64,000 bases of DNA from Fagopyrum homotropicum (Eukaryota; Streptophyta; Magnoliopsida; Caryophyllales; Polygonaceae). Positions 22,029 to 33,476 of the stretch are shown here, piece after piece. Numbering within the stretch: the stretch's first letter is position 1; every line of letters begins with the position of its first letter. The DNA is taken from assembly GCA_033239125.1 (NCBI GenBank), contig BSWB01000001.1, forward strand, positions 27,989,501 to 28,053,500. The letters are read 5' to 3'. The notes under the pieces are model-generated. The model did not search any database. It was not told where the DNA came from and saw only the letters and a list, made by a program, of their open reading frames with translations. Made by a program: the position numbers and the translations under genes.

Positions 22029-23560
22029 CTAGTCTAGCACCGACCGAGGTACTAGATCTACAGTTCTCAGTCCACTTCGTGTCGTTATTGCCATAATCTG
22101 TCTCTTAGGGTTTCTCTCTGTCCTTGCTGGGAGCTTCCTTGGATCTCTTGGCGCTTCTTTTGCCTTGTTGAAGAATTGTATCTCTAAGGCTTTTTGTGCC
22201 TTGGAAGATGAATTCATTGATGTCTTCATAGCGTTAAGCTTGATCAAAATTTCCTTCAGCACTGCATCCTTCTTCTTTGGCTGGGACGAACTTGATCTAG
22301 GCTCCTAGCTTCTCAATGGAGTAGAAGAAGAAGTAGGAGGGTTGAAAGCATTATTTGCATGAGAATAAGGGTTACCGGGATTTTGTTGATTAGATCTCCA
22401 ATGGTTGCTGTTAAAGTTTCTATTGTTGTTGTTATTGTTGTTCCGCGACCCTTGATACTTGTTTCTTCCTTGATATCCTCCATCTTGCTCCTTCCTTGTT
22501 TGAGCTACTAAAAGCTCCTTCAATGCCTTTACTTCATTGCTAAGCGAGGTGAGTTGAGCTCCATTTGATGATGTGTCCTGGAAGCTAACCCTCCTTGCTC
22601 CATTCTCGGTTCCTTGATGGGAGTACTTCTCTATGTGTAAAGCTTGCTTTTCAATGAAATCCAAAGCTTCGTCTATCGGCATGTCCATGAATGTGCCGGC
22701 AGAAAGTAGTTGGAGATTGAATTGAGTAGCTCCATCCAATCCCTTGAAGTAAATCTCCAGCAACTCTATCTTTGGAATCCCATGATGTGGGCAATCCAAT
22801 AGAATATCTTTGAATCTCTCCCATGACTTGGACAAACTCTCCTTGTCCTTCATAATAAAAGCATTAATATTTCCCTTCATTTCTACGGTCTTAGAGGGAG
22901 GAAAGAACTTAGTAAGAAACTTCGTCGTCATCTCTTCCCAAGTGTTGATTTTTCCGGCCGGAAGAGATTGATACCAAGCAAGCGCCTTGTCATTCAATGA
23001 GAAATAGAAAGGCTTTAACTTGTAGTTGTTGTTCTCCAGTCTTGAAGGTCGTAAGGTCTCCATCAGAATCTCATAGTTTTGCAAATGTTGATGCAGAGAC
23101 TATCTCTCCAAACCTCTAAATTGGCATTGTCGGATCATGGTTAGAACTTACGGTCAAAGTTCATAATCATGCTCAGCTGTACCACCTAGGTTTACTCCTG
23201 GACGCCTGACTTGCTGATTAGGGTCCATCCTCTGTCCTAGGGTTTGTGGAACTCCAGCAAAAAGAACATCTCGGATAGGCATCCGAGGTGGTAGGTGTAC
23301 ATCGGCCGGGGCAACTGGGAGTGGGTCCTGCCTTGGTCGAGGATCTGGTATCGGTCAAGGCAGAAATTGGGCCCTTAGAGCGGCCATATTTGCTTCAATT
23401 CCTTCAGTTCTTGCGCGAGTCTCGTCTCTCTCTCGCTGTAGTTCTTCTCTATTGAGGCATAGCTATTCCAATGCCTCCTTCAATTCGGCTTCAAGATCGC
23501 GATCGTCTTGATTGTCCATCTTAGCTTCTCTTAATCTTCGCTTGTAAGTTTTTTCTGGTT
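22029..23560 (-). pseudogene. A3 gag
   Basis: The best start is the ATG at about 23519 (MDNQDDRDLEAEL). The N-terminal part is damaged, including a TAG near 23465 where A1 has CAG. The capsid-like part at 23084-22305 is intact (FYFSLNDKALAWYQSL, FLTKFFPPSK, LLEIYFKGLD) and is followed by an Asn-rich linker. A TAG at about 22302 (CAG in A2) precedes the C-terminal part that leads into protease. Confidence 0.82.
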
Positions 23561-23709
23561 CGGGATCGTAGGGAGCGATTTCCTTTCCAGCACGAGTTCT
23601 TCGTATAAACCTAAAGAAAGATCTTGCGAAAGCACTCAAGTAAAGTGCTCAAAAGCAACAAGGGCAATAGCCCCGAAAGACAAACGGAATCGGCTTGGTC
23701 TAGACCAAG

Positions 23710-23727
23710 TCCCCGGCAACGGCGCCA
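23710..23727 (-). other. Primer binding site, tRNA-Asp type (A3)
   Basis: Reverse complement of TGGCGCCGTTGCCGGGGA, identical to A1. It lies six bases from the inner LTR edge at 23734. Confidence 0.88.
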
Positions 23728-23733
23728 AAAACT

Positions 23734-25503
23734 TGTTCGCTCCAAAAGGTGTGTGCAAGCTTTAATATTTATAACCCAAGAAGTATACTTGAACAATATG
23801 CGAACCTACAGTGTACGGATTAATTGTAATAAAAGCAAGAATTCCAAGGGTCGATCACAGGGACTTAGGTGAAACAAAACACAAAATCAGGTTGTCTAAT
23901 ATTGCAAATAACTACTAATTAAAGCAATCAAAGATGATATAAAGTCAAGTAAGGGGAAATGCGGATTAGGGATTAAAACATCTAGTTGTGGTTATGACTC
24001 AAGATCTCAAAGGATAACGCGGACAAAGCTGAGGTTTGCAAAGGGAAGATGTATCTAAGGTGGGAATAGATCACCAGGTAAGTCTCACTACTCACTATCC
24101 CAAACCAAAGATCCTATTACCGGGTAAGTCTATAGGTAGTAAGGAAAGGAACTATAATCTCAAACCAATACACCACCCAAGGGAATAGAATCAACCTTTA
24201 CCGGGTAAGTCTCAGGCTAACTCTCAAAGATGGGATGAAGGCACACTCAAACCCCAATAAAGGATAAACCTTATTACCTATCACTCATGATGTTGGGTAA
24301 ACAAAGAAAGGAATTACCAGGTAAGTCTCATCCTAGGATTGCATTGAATCAGGAAAGGTGTAATAAGGATAGGATTTGGCAAACTTAAACTCTTAACTCA
24401 GATAAGGTTAAGGAAAGGTCACCTCGTTCAGATATATTCCATCCCGGCCGAGATGTTCAAAAACTGACCGAGGTGTTCTACGGTTAAGGTAAATACTCGA
24501 GCTTTCAGGATCCTGTTGGGATTAAGATCATTCTATCATCGTCTTCCCCACAACTTTCACCCAATCACCCTAGAACCGCATAAGAAACTTAGCCAACAAT
24601 CATCATGATAACAATAATCAAATATATGGGAAAGGAATCAATATTCGAACAAGAAAACCTTAAGAAAAAAGTCTCAATAACTGAATCAAGCAATCAACAA
24701 GCAAGCGTTCCTCAATCACAAATCAGCAAAGACAACAAACCAAAAGCAATCTAAGAAAGTCTAACTCCTTCAAAAGCCAACTCCAACTATAATTCCTTCC
24801 TTCCTTGAATTTCAACCTTCAAACTTCCTTCAACTCTTCCTTTAAAACTCTCAGAAAATCTCTAGAAAATCCTTTGATCCGAAGATAATGGGTGATCCGT
24901 AGATGGCTGAATTGTAGAAAATCCAACCCTTTATATAGAAGAATTATCTTCCAAAGATAATAATATCTTAAAAAGATAATTTCCTATATTATATATATGT
25001 CTCTCTCAAAATAAATCAGCCAGAAATAATATCTTCCTTCCAGAAATCCAGCCAAAAATATAAGATATCTTCTTTCCAAAAATAAAAGATCTCAGCCAAA
25101 AATAAAGATCTCGTTGGCGGCAGGGTGTTCGCCTCAGTCGGGACGCTCCTCAAGATCACCTCAGTCAAGGTGGGTACTGTAGCTGACCGAGGTGAATCTT
25201 AACTGATTGTGAAATCTCTTGAATCTGGTCCAAAGTCAATCTTCTTTATCATTTTCATGCTTCCTGAGATCTTCCTATAGCTCCAGAATGTAGCTCCTAT
25301 GACTCCTTAGCTTCCTTAGCTCCATTTTGGTCCAAAACGTGCCATTTTACCTACAATTACAACGAAACTAGGTGTAGACCTCGATTCCCGCAAAGGTAGA
25401 CAAAACAACAATATAATCAAAGAATATACATCTATACATGCAGATTTATGAAGATAAAACGTCTAAACTAGCCCCAAAATATAGACTATAATACATGCTA
25501 TCA
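23734..25503 (-). repeat. 5' LTR of A3 (complete, 1770 bp)
   Basis: On the minus strand it starts TGATAGCATG (25503) and ends GCGAACA (23734). It is homologous throughout to the A1 LTR but clearly more diverged. A reverse TATA box (TATATAAAGGG) lies near 24928-24938. The four spaced GAGACTTACC-type repeats lie between about 24075 and 24335, some mutated. Its outer edge abuts chromovirus sequence, so A3 is inserted in C2. Confidence 0.9.
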
Positions 25504-26167
25504 AAAATTATTACAAGTCTTATGCAGATAAGAGGCGCACACCTCTGGAGTTCAGAGTTGGAGTTGAGATTTGGTTGAGAGTATCCCCGACACGAGGCGT
25601 CAGACGTTTCGGCGTCAAGGGGAAACTAAGTCCCAGATATGTCGGACCTTTCTAGATTCTAGAGCGAGTTGGAGAGACAACATATAGACTTGATTTGCCA
25701 TCGAAACTTGAGGGTGTTCACCCAGTCTTCCATGTGTCTCAATTACGGGAGTATGTACCAGACTCGAGACACATTGTCAGTCATGAGGATCTAGTGGCTG
25801 AGCTAGACCATATGTTTGTTGAGCATCCGGCAGCCGTCTTAGAGCATAGTACGAGACGCTTGCGAACGAAGGACATACCGATGATGAAGATTCGGTGGTC
25901 GATGCGAGGAGAAGATGAGGCGACTTGGGAGACAGAGGATAGTATCCAAAATAACTATCCAAAGTTTTATGTTGAGTTGGATGTGCCTTTAGCGTAGTTG
26001 TTGAGTTTAAGTTTCTTTTGTTGAGTTGTGCCTACGCTTTTGTGATGTTTTGAGTTATGTGCCCCGAGTGGGAATATATGAGTTGAGTTCAGTGTTTTTG
26101 TGTTGTGGTTGTGTGATCTTCTGGTTGTTGCAAGTTTCGGGACGAAACTTCTTTTTAGGGGGTCTGA
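25504..26167 (+). pseudogene. 3' end of Tekay-like chromovirus pol (C2): integrase tail and chromodomain
   Basis: Matches C1 at about 59823-60485. The open stretch 25695-25997 encodes an integrase tail (EGVHPVFHVSQLREYV) and a chromodomain-like end (MKIRWSMRGEDEATWETED). A chromodomain guides integration to marked heterochromatin in this group. The upstream part is displaced by A3. The sequence ends in a T/A-G-rich polypurine region (CTTCTTTTTAGGGGG) before the LTR. Confidence 0.82.
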
Positions 26168-27090
26168 TGTAAGATCTTGTTTTTAGCCTTCACCGCCCCC
26201 GCGGTGAAGGGTGCTGCCCCTGCGGCAAGCCGCCCCCGCTACAGGTTCAGCCGCCCCTATGGCTAACTATTGATCACGCCCGATTTTCGTTCATTTTATT
26301 TCCTTCCATAGATAAAAGATCCGAACTTCTATCTTATGGGTCGGCTTTCCTATCATGTTCTTAACCCTAGAACGTCCTTCGTTCTATCTTTTCCCACCGT
26401 TTCCTATAAATTCTCTCTTTCTCTTCTTTTGCCCGTTTCTTGCATACGTTTTTTCTTCAACCTCGATAGCTGCAACCTTCTTCCCTTGTGACTTTGCTGA
26501 ACATGTAAGTCTTCTGTCCTTGGATTCTCCTACACGTTCTTAAGTTGTTGCATCTTGTTTCCCTTCTGTTTCATTCTTTTCCTTTCATTCTTCCTTTTTT
26601 CTTTTCCAAGAACCAAGTTTGAGCCTTGATTCTTGTTGGCCTTCTTGTTGTTGGTTCGTTGATGTTCACAAGCTCCCTTGGTTGAGTCTTGTCTTGTGTG
26701 GATCAAAGGATCATGCTTTGTATCCCTTGATGTGGTTCTGTTGTAACAGAAATTCCGACAGTTGCTTGTTGTCACGCCGCCGCCCACATGCCTTTGTCGT
26801 CCCGCCCCCGCGGATCCTGCCTAGCGTTGCCCCTGCGGTGTTGTCTGCCGCCCCTGTAGTTTGTCCCCAGTGGCTTCCGTCTTTGGCGAGTTGCTTCCTT
26901 CCTTGCTTCCCTCGTTCCTTCCGTTGGTTTATGATGATGTTGTTGACCTTTCTTGATCTATAAGACTAAGGTTGAGACCTTACCTTGTGGAGATCTCTTA
27001 GAGAACATTGATACTAGAAGTTATAGACTTCTATCAACCGTTTCGTTCCTGATTCGTGATACCTTGTGTGAACAGGGTTTATAGCCGTAA
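26168..27090 (+). repeat. 3' LTR of C2, Tekay-like, probably truncated
   Basis: Starts TGTAAGATC like the C1 LTRs and follows them, with much divergence, to about 27075 (the CTAGAAGTTATAGACTTCTA palindrome region). It carries C-family GC words: CACCGCCCCCGCGGTG at 26191-26206 and several CCGCCCC copies near 26215-26260 and 26785-26850. C1's LTR is 1711 bp, so the distal ~700 bp are missing here unless the LTR truly ends at a GTTACA near 27116. Confidence 0.7.
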
Positions 27091-27119
27091 CATGTGTGCA
27101 TTTTTCCGGATGTTACATG

Positions 27120-28006
27120 AAATAGGAAAGTTGAAAATTCACAACTAGTAAATGCCATCGTTGGTTTAAGCTACTCTAATCAAAGTCCGTGAAACTTGGT
27201 CCTAAATAACAAATATTTTTTGTGCTAAGATAATTGTACAATGGTGATATTTGTTAAACATGCTATGAAGATAAGATTACATTTGAGATCTTAAACATAT
27301 AAAACATAAGAAATCGTCAAACAAGAACTAAGAACAATCGAACCTAAACATGTAGATGTAGAGGTAGTTAAAGTTTCATTTGGTAATCATAAGATATAAG
27401 GATAAACCTTTTCAATATTAGATAAAAGATTTAGTTTACTCGTAATGTGAAAGTATATTCTAGAATCTACAATCCAAAAAGTGTTACTTGACATAGTGTC
27501 ATTAGAGGTAGTGCGATATTGTTTGAATTTTCTAGCAAATTGAACCATTATGCAATTATGATATTCATCCCAAGTTATAGGCGATCTTGGTTATTGAGAC
27601 TAGTGGAAGTCAAGACAACATCCAGATTTTTCCTGAACAATTTGGATGGCATTAGATGCATCAAAACAAGGTTGGACGGTCAAGTTAGATGATGTCGATC
27701 AATCTTTGGGCGGATATTCCAGTTGAGGATCGGTGGCACCATAACCATTGTTCCACCATTCCAAAAAAATCCAAAAATCTTGAAGCAACCATCCTTTCCA
27801 TGCAGTATTTTGTTATAGACTTACGATAAGTATAATAAATATGAGATTTGTTAGATTCACTTGTAGAGGATCAAGGCAAATTGCGAGCTGCCATTGTAAG
27901 AGAGTCTAGGTAGATCTTGGTTTCCTTAGTCGTAAAATGTGTGCATTCTTCCTTGATGGACAAAGCTTTTGAGTCGTCTAAGCCGATGAGGAAATGATGA
28001 ACACAT
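27120..28006 (-). pseudogene. Decayed Ty1/copia gag-protease fragment (E, part 1)
   Basis: No long ORF remains, but the minus strand shows copia signatures. A gag end resembling HHFLIGLDDSKAL lies near 27960-28000, and a protease-like FWIVDSR...HIT with LKCNLI further on lies near 27470-27260, with stops and shifts between. The fragment is interrupted at 28006 by element D and resumes at 34771. Its low-coordinate side meets the truncated C2 LTR. Confidence 0.6.
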
Positions 28007-28341
28007 TGATAGGACTCACTAAGAGTAAGAATCTCACTCTCAAGCAATTGCTAAAGAATCTCCAACGTTTTGTATTAGATGAATAAAAATATGTTGATGA
28101 TGATTACAAAAACAAAACTATCCTATAAATAAGAAAGACTTGAACTTAAGACTCTAAAAGTAAGGCACTAACTTGACCACTAACTCCACTAACCTAGTAG
28201 TAGAAAAAGGACAATAAATAAGATAGATATTCACATCTGAAAAAGAGATATTAGTTGTTTGCTTGATCCTCAAGGATTAGTCCACGTGGCTCCGTAAACT
28301 TCTTCCTAAAGTAAGTCTTTAGAGGTGTTGAAACTGTATCA
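28007..28341 (-). repeat. 3' LTR of chromovirus D (335 bp)
   Basis: On the minus strand it runs TGATACAG...CTATCA. It matches the broken 5' LTR at 33027-34765 over its whole length. The flank is CACAT at 28002-28006, repeated after the other LTR. The short LTR fits Reina-type chromoviruses. Confidence 0.88.
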
Positions 28342-29880
28342 ATGCACACCTCATGAAAACTCGACTTGTCCTCAAGGAAAACATAGGAAACTGATGGGCA
28401 ATCAGATCATACTCCTCCCAACTGGCTTCTTCCAATGGTTTGTCCTCCCATTTAATTAACAAATCTAACCTCATAGTCCCTGAATTTTTGATCTATTTAT
28501 GGGCTAAAACCTCCTCAGGAAAGACGTTTAACTAAAAGTTCCTTGTGATGAGAAGTGGTGTAGTAGACGAAGAGGTAAAAAGTCCCCGGATTGGACGTAG
28601 TAAGGATATACGAAACACTGGGTGAACCTTGATAAATGGTGGTAAATCTAGTTCATAAGCCACCGGACCAATGCGCCTTGATACTTTATACGGGCCAAAG
28701 AATCAAGGAGACAGTTTGGGATACCGACAGCGTGCTAGGAAATGTTGCGTCTAAGGTTGTAGACATAGAAAAACTAAGTCCCCAACCTCATAAGCTTGAT
28801 CTCGGCGATGTGTATTAGCTTGATGTTTCAACTTAATTTGAGCCTTGAACAAGTTATCCTTGAAAAGTTGAATCATCTCATCACGGGAGAGCAGTTGCTC
28901 CTCCAAGTCTGGCACTCGGGTTTTGCCGCGTACATAAGGTTGAATGAGTGGTGGATCGCGACCATAAACGATGCGGAAAGAAGTAGTTTTGTGGATGTAT
29001 GGAACCCTGATTTGAAAGAGAATTCAGCCAAGGGCAAATACTTACTCCATAGTTGAGGTTGCTCCATTGCAAAACAACGCAAATAAGTTTCTAGACAATG
29101 ATTAACCACCTACATTTGCCTGTTAGTTTGAGGGTGATAAGCGGTGCTCATTCGTAATTTGGTCCCATTATGAAGGAACATTTCCTGCCAAAAAGAGCTT
29201 AAGAAAACCGGATCACGATCAGAAAGAATGGAACACGGTACTCCATGGAGACGAACAATCTCTGTACAAAAGACAAGTGCAACTGATTTAGTCGTGTAAG
29301 GGTGAGATAGGCCAATAAAGTGGCTATACTTGCTCAGTCTATCAACAACCACCATGATCGTGTCATAGCCACCTGACTTTGGCAGCCTAGTAATGAAGTC
29401 CATTGACACATCTTCCCAAATTTGATCAGGAATTGGCAACGGTTGAAGCAGATCTACAAGTGCCAATGATTAATATTTTAGGAGTCGAGTGATGAAGTTC
29501 ATTGAAATATCATCCCAAATTTGATCAGGAATTGGCAGTGGTTGAAGCAAACCTACGGGTGCCAATGATTGATATTTTGATTGCTGGCAAATTAAGCAAT
29601 TTTGAACAAAAGTGTGCACATCAGTTTTCATGTCGAGCCAATAAAAATGGGAGGAGAGTCGTTTCAAGGTTTTGAAGAAACCCTTGTGGCCTATTGTTGT
29701 AGATTCATGGGATTCAGACAAGAGTTTCTTACGCAAGGAATCCGTAGTTGGCACCACTAACATGTTTTTATGGTATAAATTGTGTTTACCCACATGGAAA
29801 TCTGAATAGGTGGCTTGATCAGAGGATACAACTACAACTAACTCCTTTGTATAAGGATCATTTTGCATAGAACACATCGG
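28342..29880 (-). pseudogene. Chromovirus D integrase and chromodomain, with internal tandem duplication
   Basis: From 29880 downward: an HHCC-like zinc region (TIGHKGFFKTLKRL, CLICQQSKYQS), core motifs (DFITRLPKSGGYDTI, VVDRLSKYSHF, ILSDRDPVFLSSFW, STAYHPQT), a C-terminal domain ending VHPVFRISLL near 28575, and a chromodomain-like stretch at about 28500-28360 (LLIKWEDKPLEEASWEEYD) that overlaps the LTR-proximal end. A ~97-bp segment (LLQPLPIPDQIW) is present twice in tandem, at 29382-29480 and 29481-29577, and differs between copies. Several stops and frame changes make it non-functional. Confidence 0.8.
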
Positions 29881-30299
29881 GTAATGTTGGGTTTGATTAC
29901 ATACCGTTTCTCATGACCTCGTTGCATACAACACATCGGGTAATGTTTCTCAGGACCTCGGATACAAAGGACCAAAGTAAAGATGGCGTCATCTAGAGCA
30001 CTTGTTTATTGTTTAATAAATTAAATTCTTAGACTATGTATTACGATGCAACGTTTTGTACCTAGTCATATGTATAGGAATTTCACTCGACTTATATTTC
30101 CATTTAGTTGTTTTAATTTTTCATAATAAAGTTTTTTATTACCTTTTGACACTGGTGTGATGAGCATATGAATTTAATCTCTCATATTCAAACAAGTCTT
30201 CCGCTGATTATTTAATTAATGTATATATTTACGCAAATAATTTGCTACTAGCCTTAGGCAGATTAGAAAGTTTTCTCAAACTACTGGATATGACATCCT
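29881..30299. other. AT-rich break inside D pol with a short direct repeat
   Basis: No coding homology is seen between the integrase part and the RNase H part of D. AACACATCGGGTAATGTT occurs at about 29873-29890 and again at 29932-29949. The rest is AT-rich. It could be a decayed insertion or repair filler; the origin is unknown. Confidence 0.4.
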
Positions 30300-31830
30300 T
30301 GAATTAAGAGGGGGTGTTACATAATGGCCAATGCAATAAGGCCAACACCAAGGCGAGCAACTCCCTCTCATATGCAGATTTATACCGGCTAGAAAACGAA
30401 AATCATTTGCTAAAATAAGAAATAGGGTGTTTGTTTTGCAAGAGAATAACACCCACACCTTCAGTTGAGGCATCACCTTCGACTACAAAGGGTTGGGAAA
30501 AAACAGGAAGTTGTAGTACCGGAACAGTGATTAAAGTTGTTTTGAGGGTATTGAACGCCGTTTCCGCTTATGGCCCCCATATGAATGCATTCTTTTTTGT
30601 CAAATTTGTGAGGGGACGAGCCAAGATGCCATAACCTTTCACAAATCTACGGTAGTACCCAGTCATTCCCATGAATCCCCTCAACGCTGTGTCAGTAGTT
30701 GGAATCGGCCAGGTCTGAACAGTCTTGACCTTCTCGGGGTCAACACCTACCTCATTTCTTGATACTTTCCTAAGTAGGTGACTTCCGGTTGGGCAAATAA
30801 ACACTTAGAAGCCTTTGGCAAAATACTGATTTTTCTGAAGAAGGGTGAGGGCCATCTATAAATGTTGAGCATGCAACTCTAGTAATGAAGTGTAGATTAG
30901 TATATCGTCAAAGAAGACGATAATGAATCTACGAAAATGAGGCCGGAGCAAGTCGTTCAAGGCTAATTGAAAGGTAGAGGGTGCATTGGTAAGGCCAAAA
31001 GGCATGACGGTAAACTCATAATGTCCGGAGTGAGTTCGAAAGGTTGTTTTTGTGATGTCATGGGAATGGACTTGAATCTAACGGTTGCCAGATTTGAGGT
31101 CATTTTTCGAGAAAATGGTTGCGCCCTCTACCTTTTCGACATTGGGAATAGAAAATTTATCAGGGATGGTGATTTATTTGAAGTCTTCTATAATCCACAC
31201 ACTGGACTCGCAAACGGGCTGGTATTGGGGCGAATAAAGCCGGTTTTGAGCAATTTAGAAACTCGGTGTTCGATCTCTACTTTTTGGAAACATGGGTATC
31301 TATGGGGACGTATGTTGGGTGGTTTGGACCCTGAGATCAGAGATATGGCATGGGTGTGGGAACAGGTTGGTGGTAAGTGTTTGGGCTCAAATAGGGTTCT
31401 GAAAATGTTCAGTTGGATGGGAGGTTAAGAGCTGAAGGGTGGTGTATGCACATTTGACAGCAGAACAATTCCCTAGGGTTTATACTTCTGACCTTTGAAG
31501 TTGAAGATGAGGAACGTCTCGGTCAAATTAGCTTGAATAGTGTGCAGCGAGGCCAACCATTTGATCCCGAGAACAACTTCTGCGCCTCTCAATTTAGACG
31601 GGAAAATCTTGAATGATTGAAAACTCCTGCACTCGAATCTCTAAATCAGCACACATCCCATTGCAGGAAATTATCTCACCGTTACCGATTTGAACTTCAA
31701 AAGAAGGAATCAAATGCACGGGTAATCCTAGTTCCTCCACCAACTTGTGAAAAATAAAGTTGTGTGGATCCACTGTCCAACAAAATTAGCACCCGGCGTC
31801 CTTGAATTGTACCCTTAAACTTCATTTTGG
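30300..31830 (-). pseudogene. Chromovirus D protease, RT and RNase H region, heavily decayed
   Basis: On the minus strand: a protease-like LILLDSGST near 31775-31800, RT blocks EFTVMPFGLTNAPSTFQ near 31020-30970 and FFDDILIY near 30920-30900, then a connection region (DPEKVKTVQTWPIP, GYYRRFVKGYG) at 30770-30630, and an RNase H start near 30480. Frames are broken repeatedly. Order and motifs fit a Ty3/gypsy chromovirus. Confidence 0.75.
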
Positions 31831-32999
31831 TGGTATTGAAAAATCTTGAGATGTCATTGAAACAGATCTCGACCAATCCCTCTTCTTCACCTCCAACAGT
31901 TTTTGTTGTATCATCGAGCGTATTATCGACCTAGGAGGTTTCCTTGTCGGCCTCCTCGGACCATTCCAGTGTTGCGAACGTGGCTCGACATCAGTGGCCT
32001 GGAACAAATTTAACGCCACGTCAAAAGCCCGAGCCTTTTTCCCGTCGTTGTTCACGTTCATTCTCCCACGTTTTAGACAAGGGAGGTGCATTTTCTGTTG
32101 CTGTAGGGTAGGGTTCTAACCATTAATATTTGAATTATGAGAGAAAGAAGATGGTGTAAAAGTGGGCTTGTTATTGGGCTGAGAGAATTTTGGGCCCTTA
32201 TCTTGCCCAAACTTGGCTTCAAACTCTAAGGCCAAACTTACAGTTTTGAAGACAAATCTAGGTTTGTGAATTCTCACTTCTGACTTGAGCTCCTCTTTAA
32301 GCCCGGACAGGAAGATGCCTAACAAACAGTGTTCTGGTCAATCATGTACTCGAGCGGCGTGACGTGCAAATTCTTGCCTATACTCGGATATAGAACCTGT
32401 TTGTTTGATAGAACTCAGGTATTCATCTTGATTTTGGAATTTAGGTGGTCCATAATATTCTTGGAATAATTTGACAAGGGTATTCCAATCCAGAATTTTC
32501 TCTTCACCATTCACCCAAGCGAAGAGGTCGAGAGAATCGCCTTCCAAATTCATAGACGCAACTTCTACCTGGAGATCATCGGGTATTTGGAAGTAACAAA
32601 AGTACTTTTCAGCCTTCAACACTCGACCACGAGTGTCACCTTCCTCAAATTTTTAAAAATCAATCTGTCTCAATGCCTTCGATTTGCATGAAAATCCCGG
32701 TGGTGGTTTTCCTCTTCCTCTAGATTGTCCCACCAGCGGTGATGGGCTCGGACATAGGGTCGTGTAACGACCCTAGGAATGCTCCGATTAGAACCTTTGG
32801 GTGTCCTGTCATTGACATGAGGGTGGTTGGTTGGTGCATCCATAATGGAAACCTTTTCTGAAAGGTCATGAATAGCTTTGGTGAGTATGTTCAGGATTTC
32901 AGGAGTTTCTCTCTTTGGTGGTGGTGTTGGTGAGCGGCTGTGTGGAGGTGATTGTGAGTTACGGCGCGGATTGGTGCCGGAAGCTCTAGTGTTCACCAT
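31831..32999 (-). pseudogene. Chromovirus D gag
   Basis: It starts at the ATG at 32999 (MVNTRASGTNPRR), shortly after the primer site. A basic, Pro-rich N-terminus is followed by a capsid-like region at 32622-32338 (WNTLVKLFQEYYGPPKFQ, ISEYRQEFARHAARV) and 32325-32116 (GIFLSGLKEELKSEVRI). Frame breaks occur near 32660, 32330 and 32100. This would be the structural Gag of D. Confidence 0.75.
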
Positions 33000-33010
33000 T
33001 CGGATCGAAT

Positions 33011-33024
33011 GACTCTAATACCAA
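33011..33024 (-). other. Primer binding site, initiator tRNA-Met type (D)
   Basis: Reverse complement of TTGGTATTAGAGTC, close to the TGGTATCAGAGC site used by many plant retroelements primed with initiator tRNA-Met. It lies two to three bases from the LTR edge at 33027. Confidence 0.75.
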
Positions 33025-33252
33025 AATGATAGGACCCGCTAAGAGTAAGATTCTCACTCTCAGGCAATTGCTAAAGAATCTCCAACGTTTTGTATTAGAT
33101 TAATGAAAATATGTTGTTGATGATTACAAAAAGCAAATTATTCTATAAATAGAAAAGACTTGAACTAAAGACTCTAAAAGTAAGGCACTAACTTGACCAC
33201 TAAACCCATTAACCTAGTAGTAGAAAAAAGACAATAAAAAGGATAGATATTA

Positions 33253-33376
33253 AGCATGTATGGAAAAACTGATATTGGGAGGGTATCCCCCAGCAATGGG
33301 CCACGAATTATTCCCGTCCCGGATGTAGAGCGGCGAAGCCAATCGAACCGGGAGTTACTTACCAACCTTTCAAAAA
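33253..33376 (+). mobile_element. SINE-like insertion in the D LTR
   Basis: A ~124-bp insert ends in a short A-tract and is flanked by a long duplication, AAAAAGGATAGATATTA, at 33236-33252 and 33377-33393. The other D LTR lacks it. An A-tail plus a long direct repeat is the mark of LINE-driven retroposition. I see no clear pol III A-box, so it may be 5' truncated. A GGTTCGATTGG-like B-box is present only on the opposite strand to the tail. Confidence 0.62.
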
Positions 33377-33476
33377 AAAAAGGATAGATATTAATAGCTG
33401 AAAAGAGATATTAGTTGTTTGCTTGATCCCCAAAAATTAGCCCACGTGGCTCCCTGAACTTCTTCCTAAAGTAAGT

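Noticed and set aside
26355..26963. Plus-strand frames in the C2 LTR
   Set aside because: They lie entirely in LTR sequence homologous to C1 LTRs, where the frames are not conserved.
30967..31428. A 153-codon plus-strand frame
   Set aside because: It lies opposite the RT region of chromovirus D, whose motifs read on the minus strand; it is a shadow frame.
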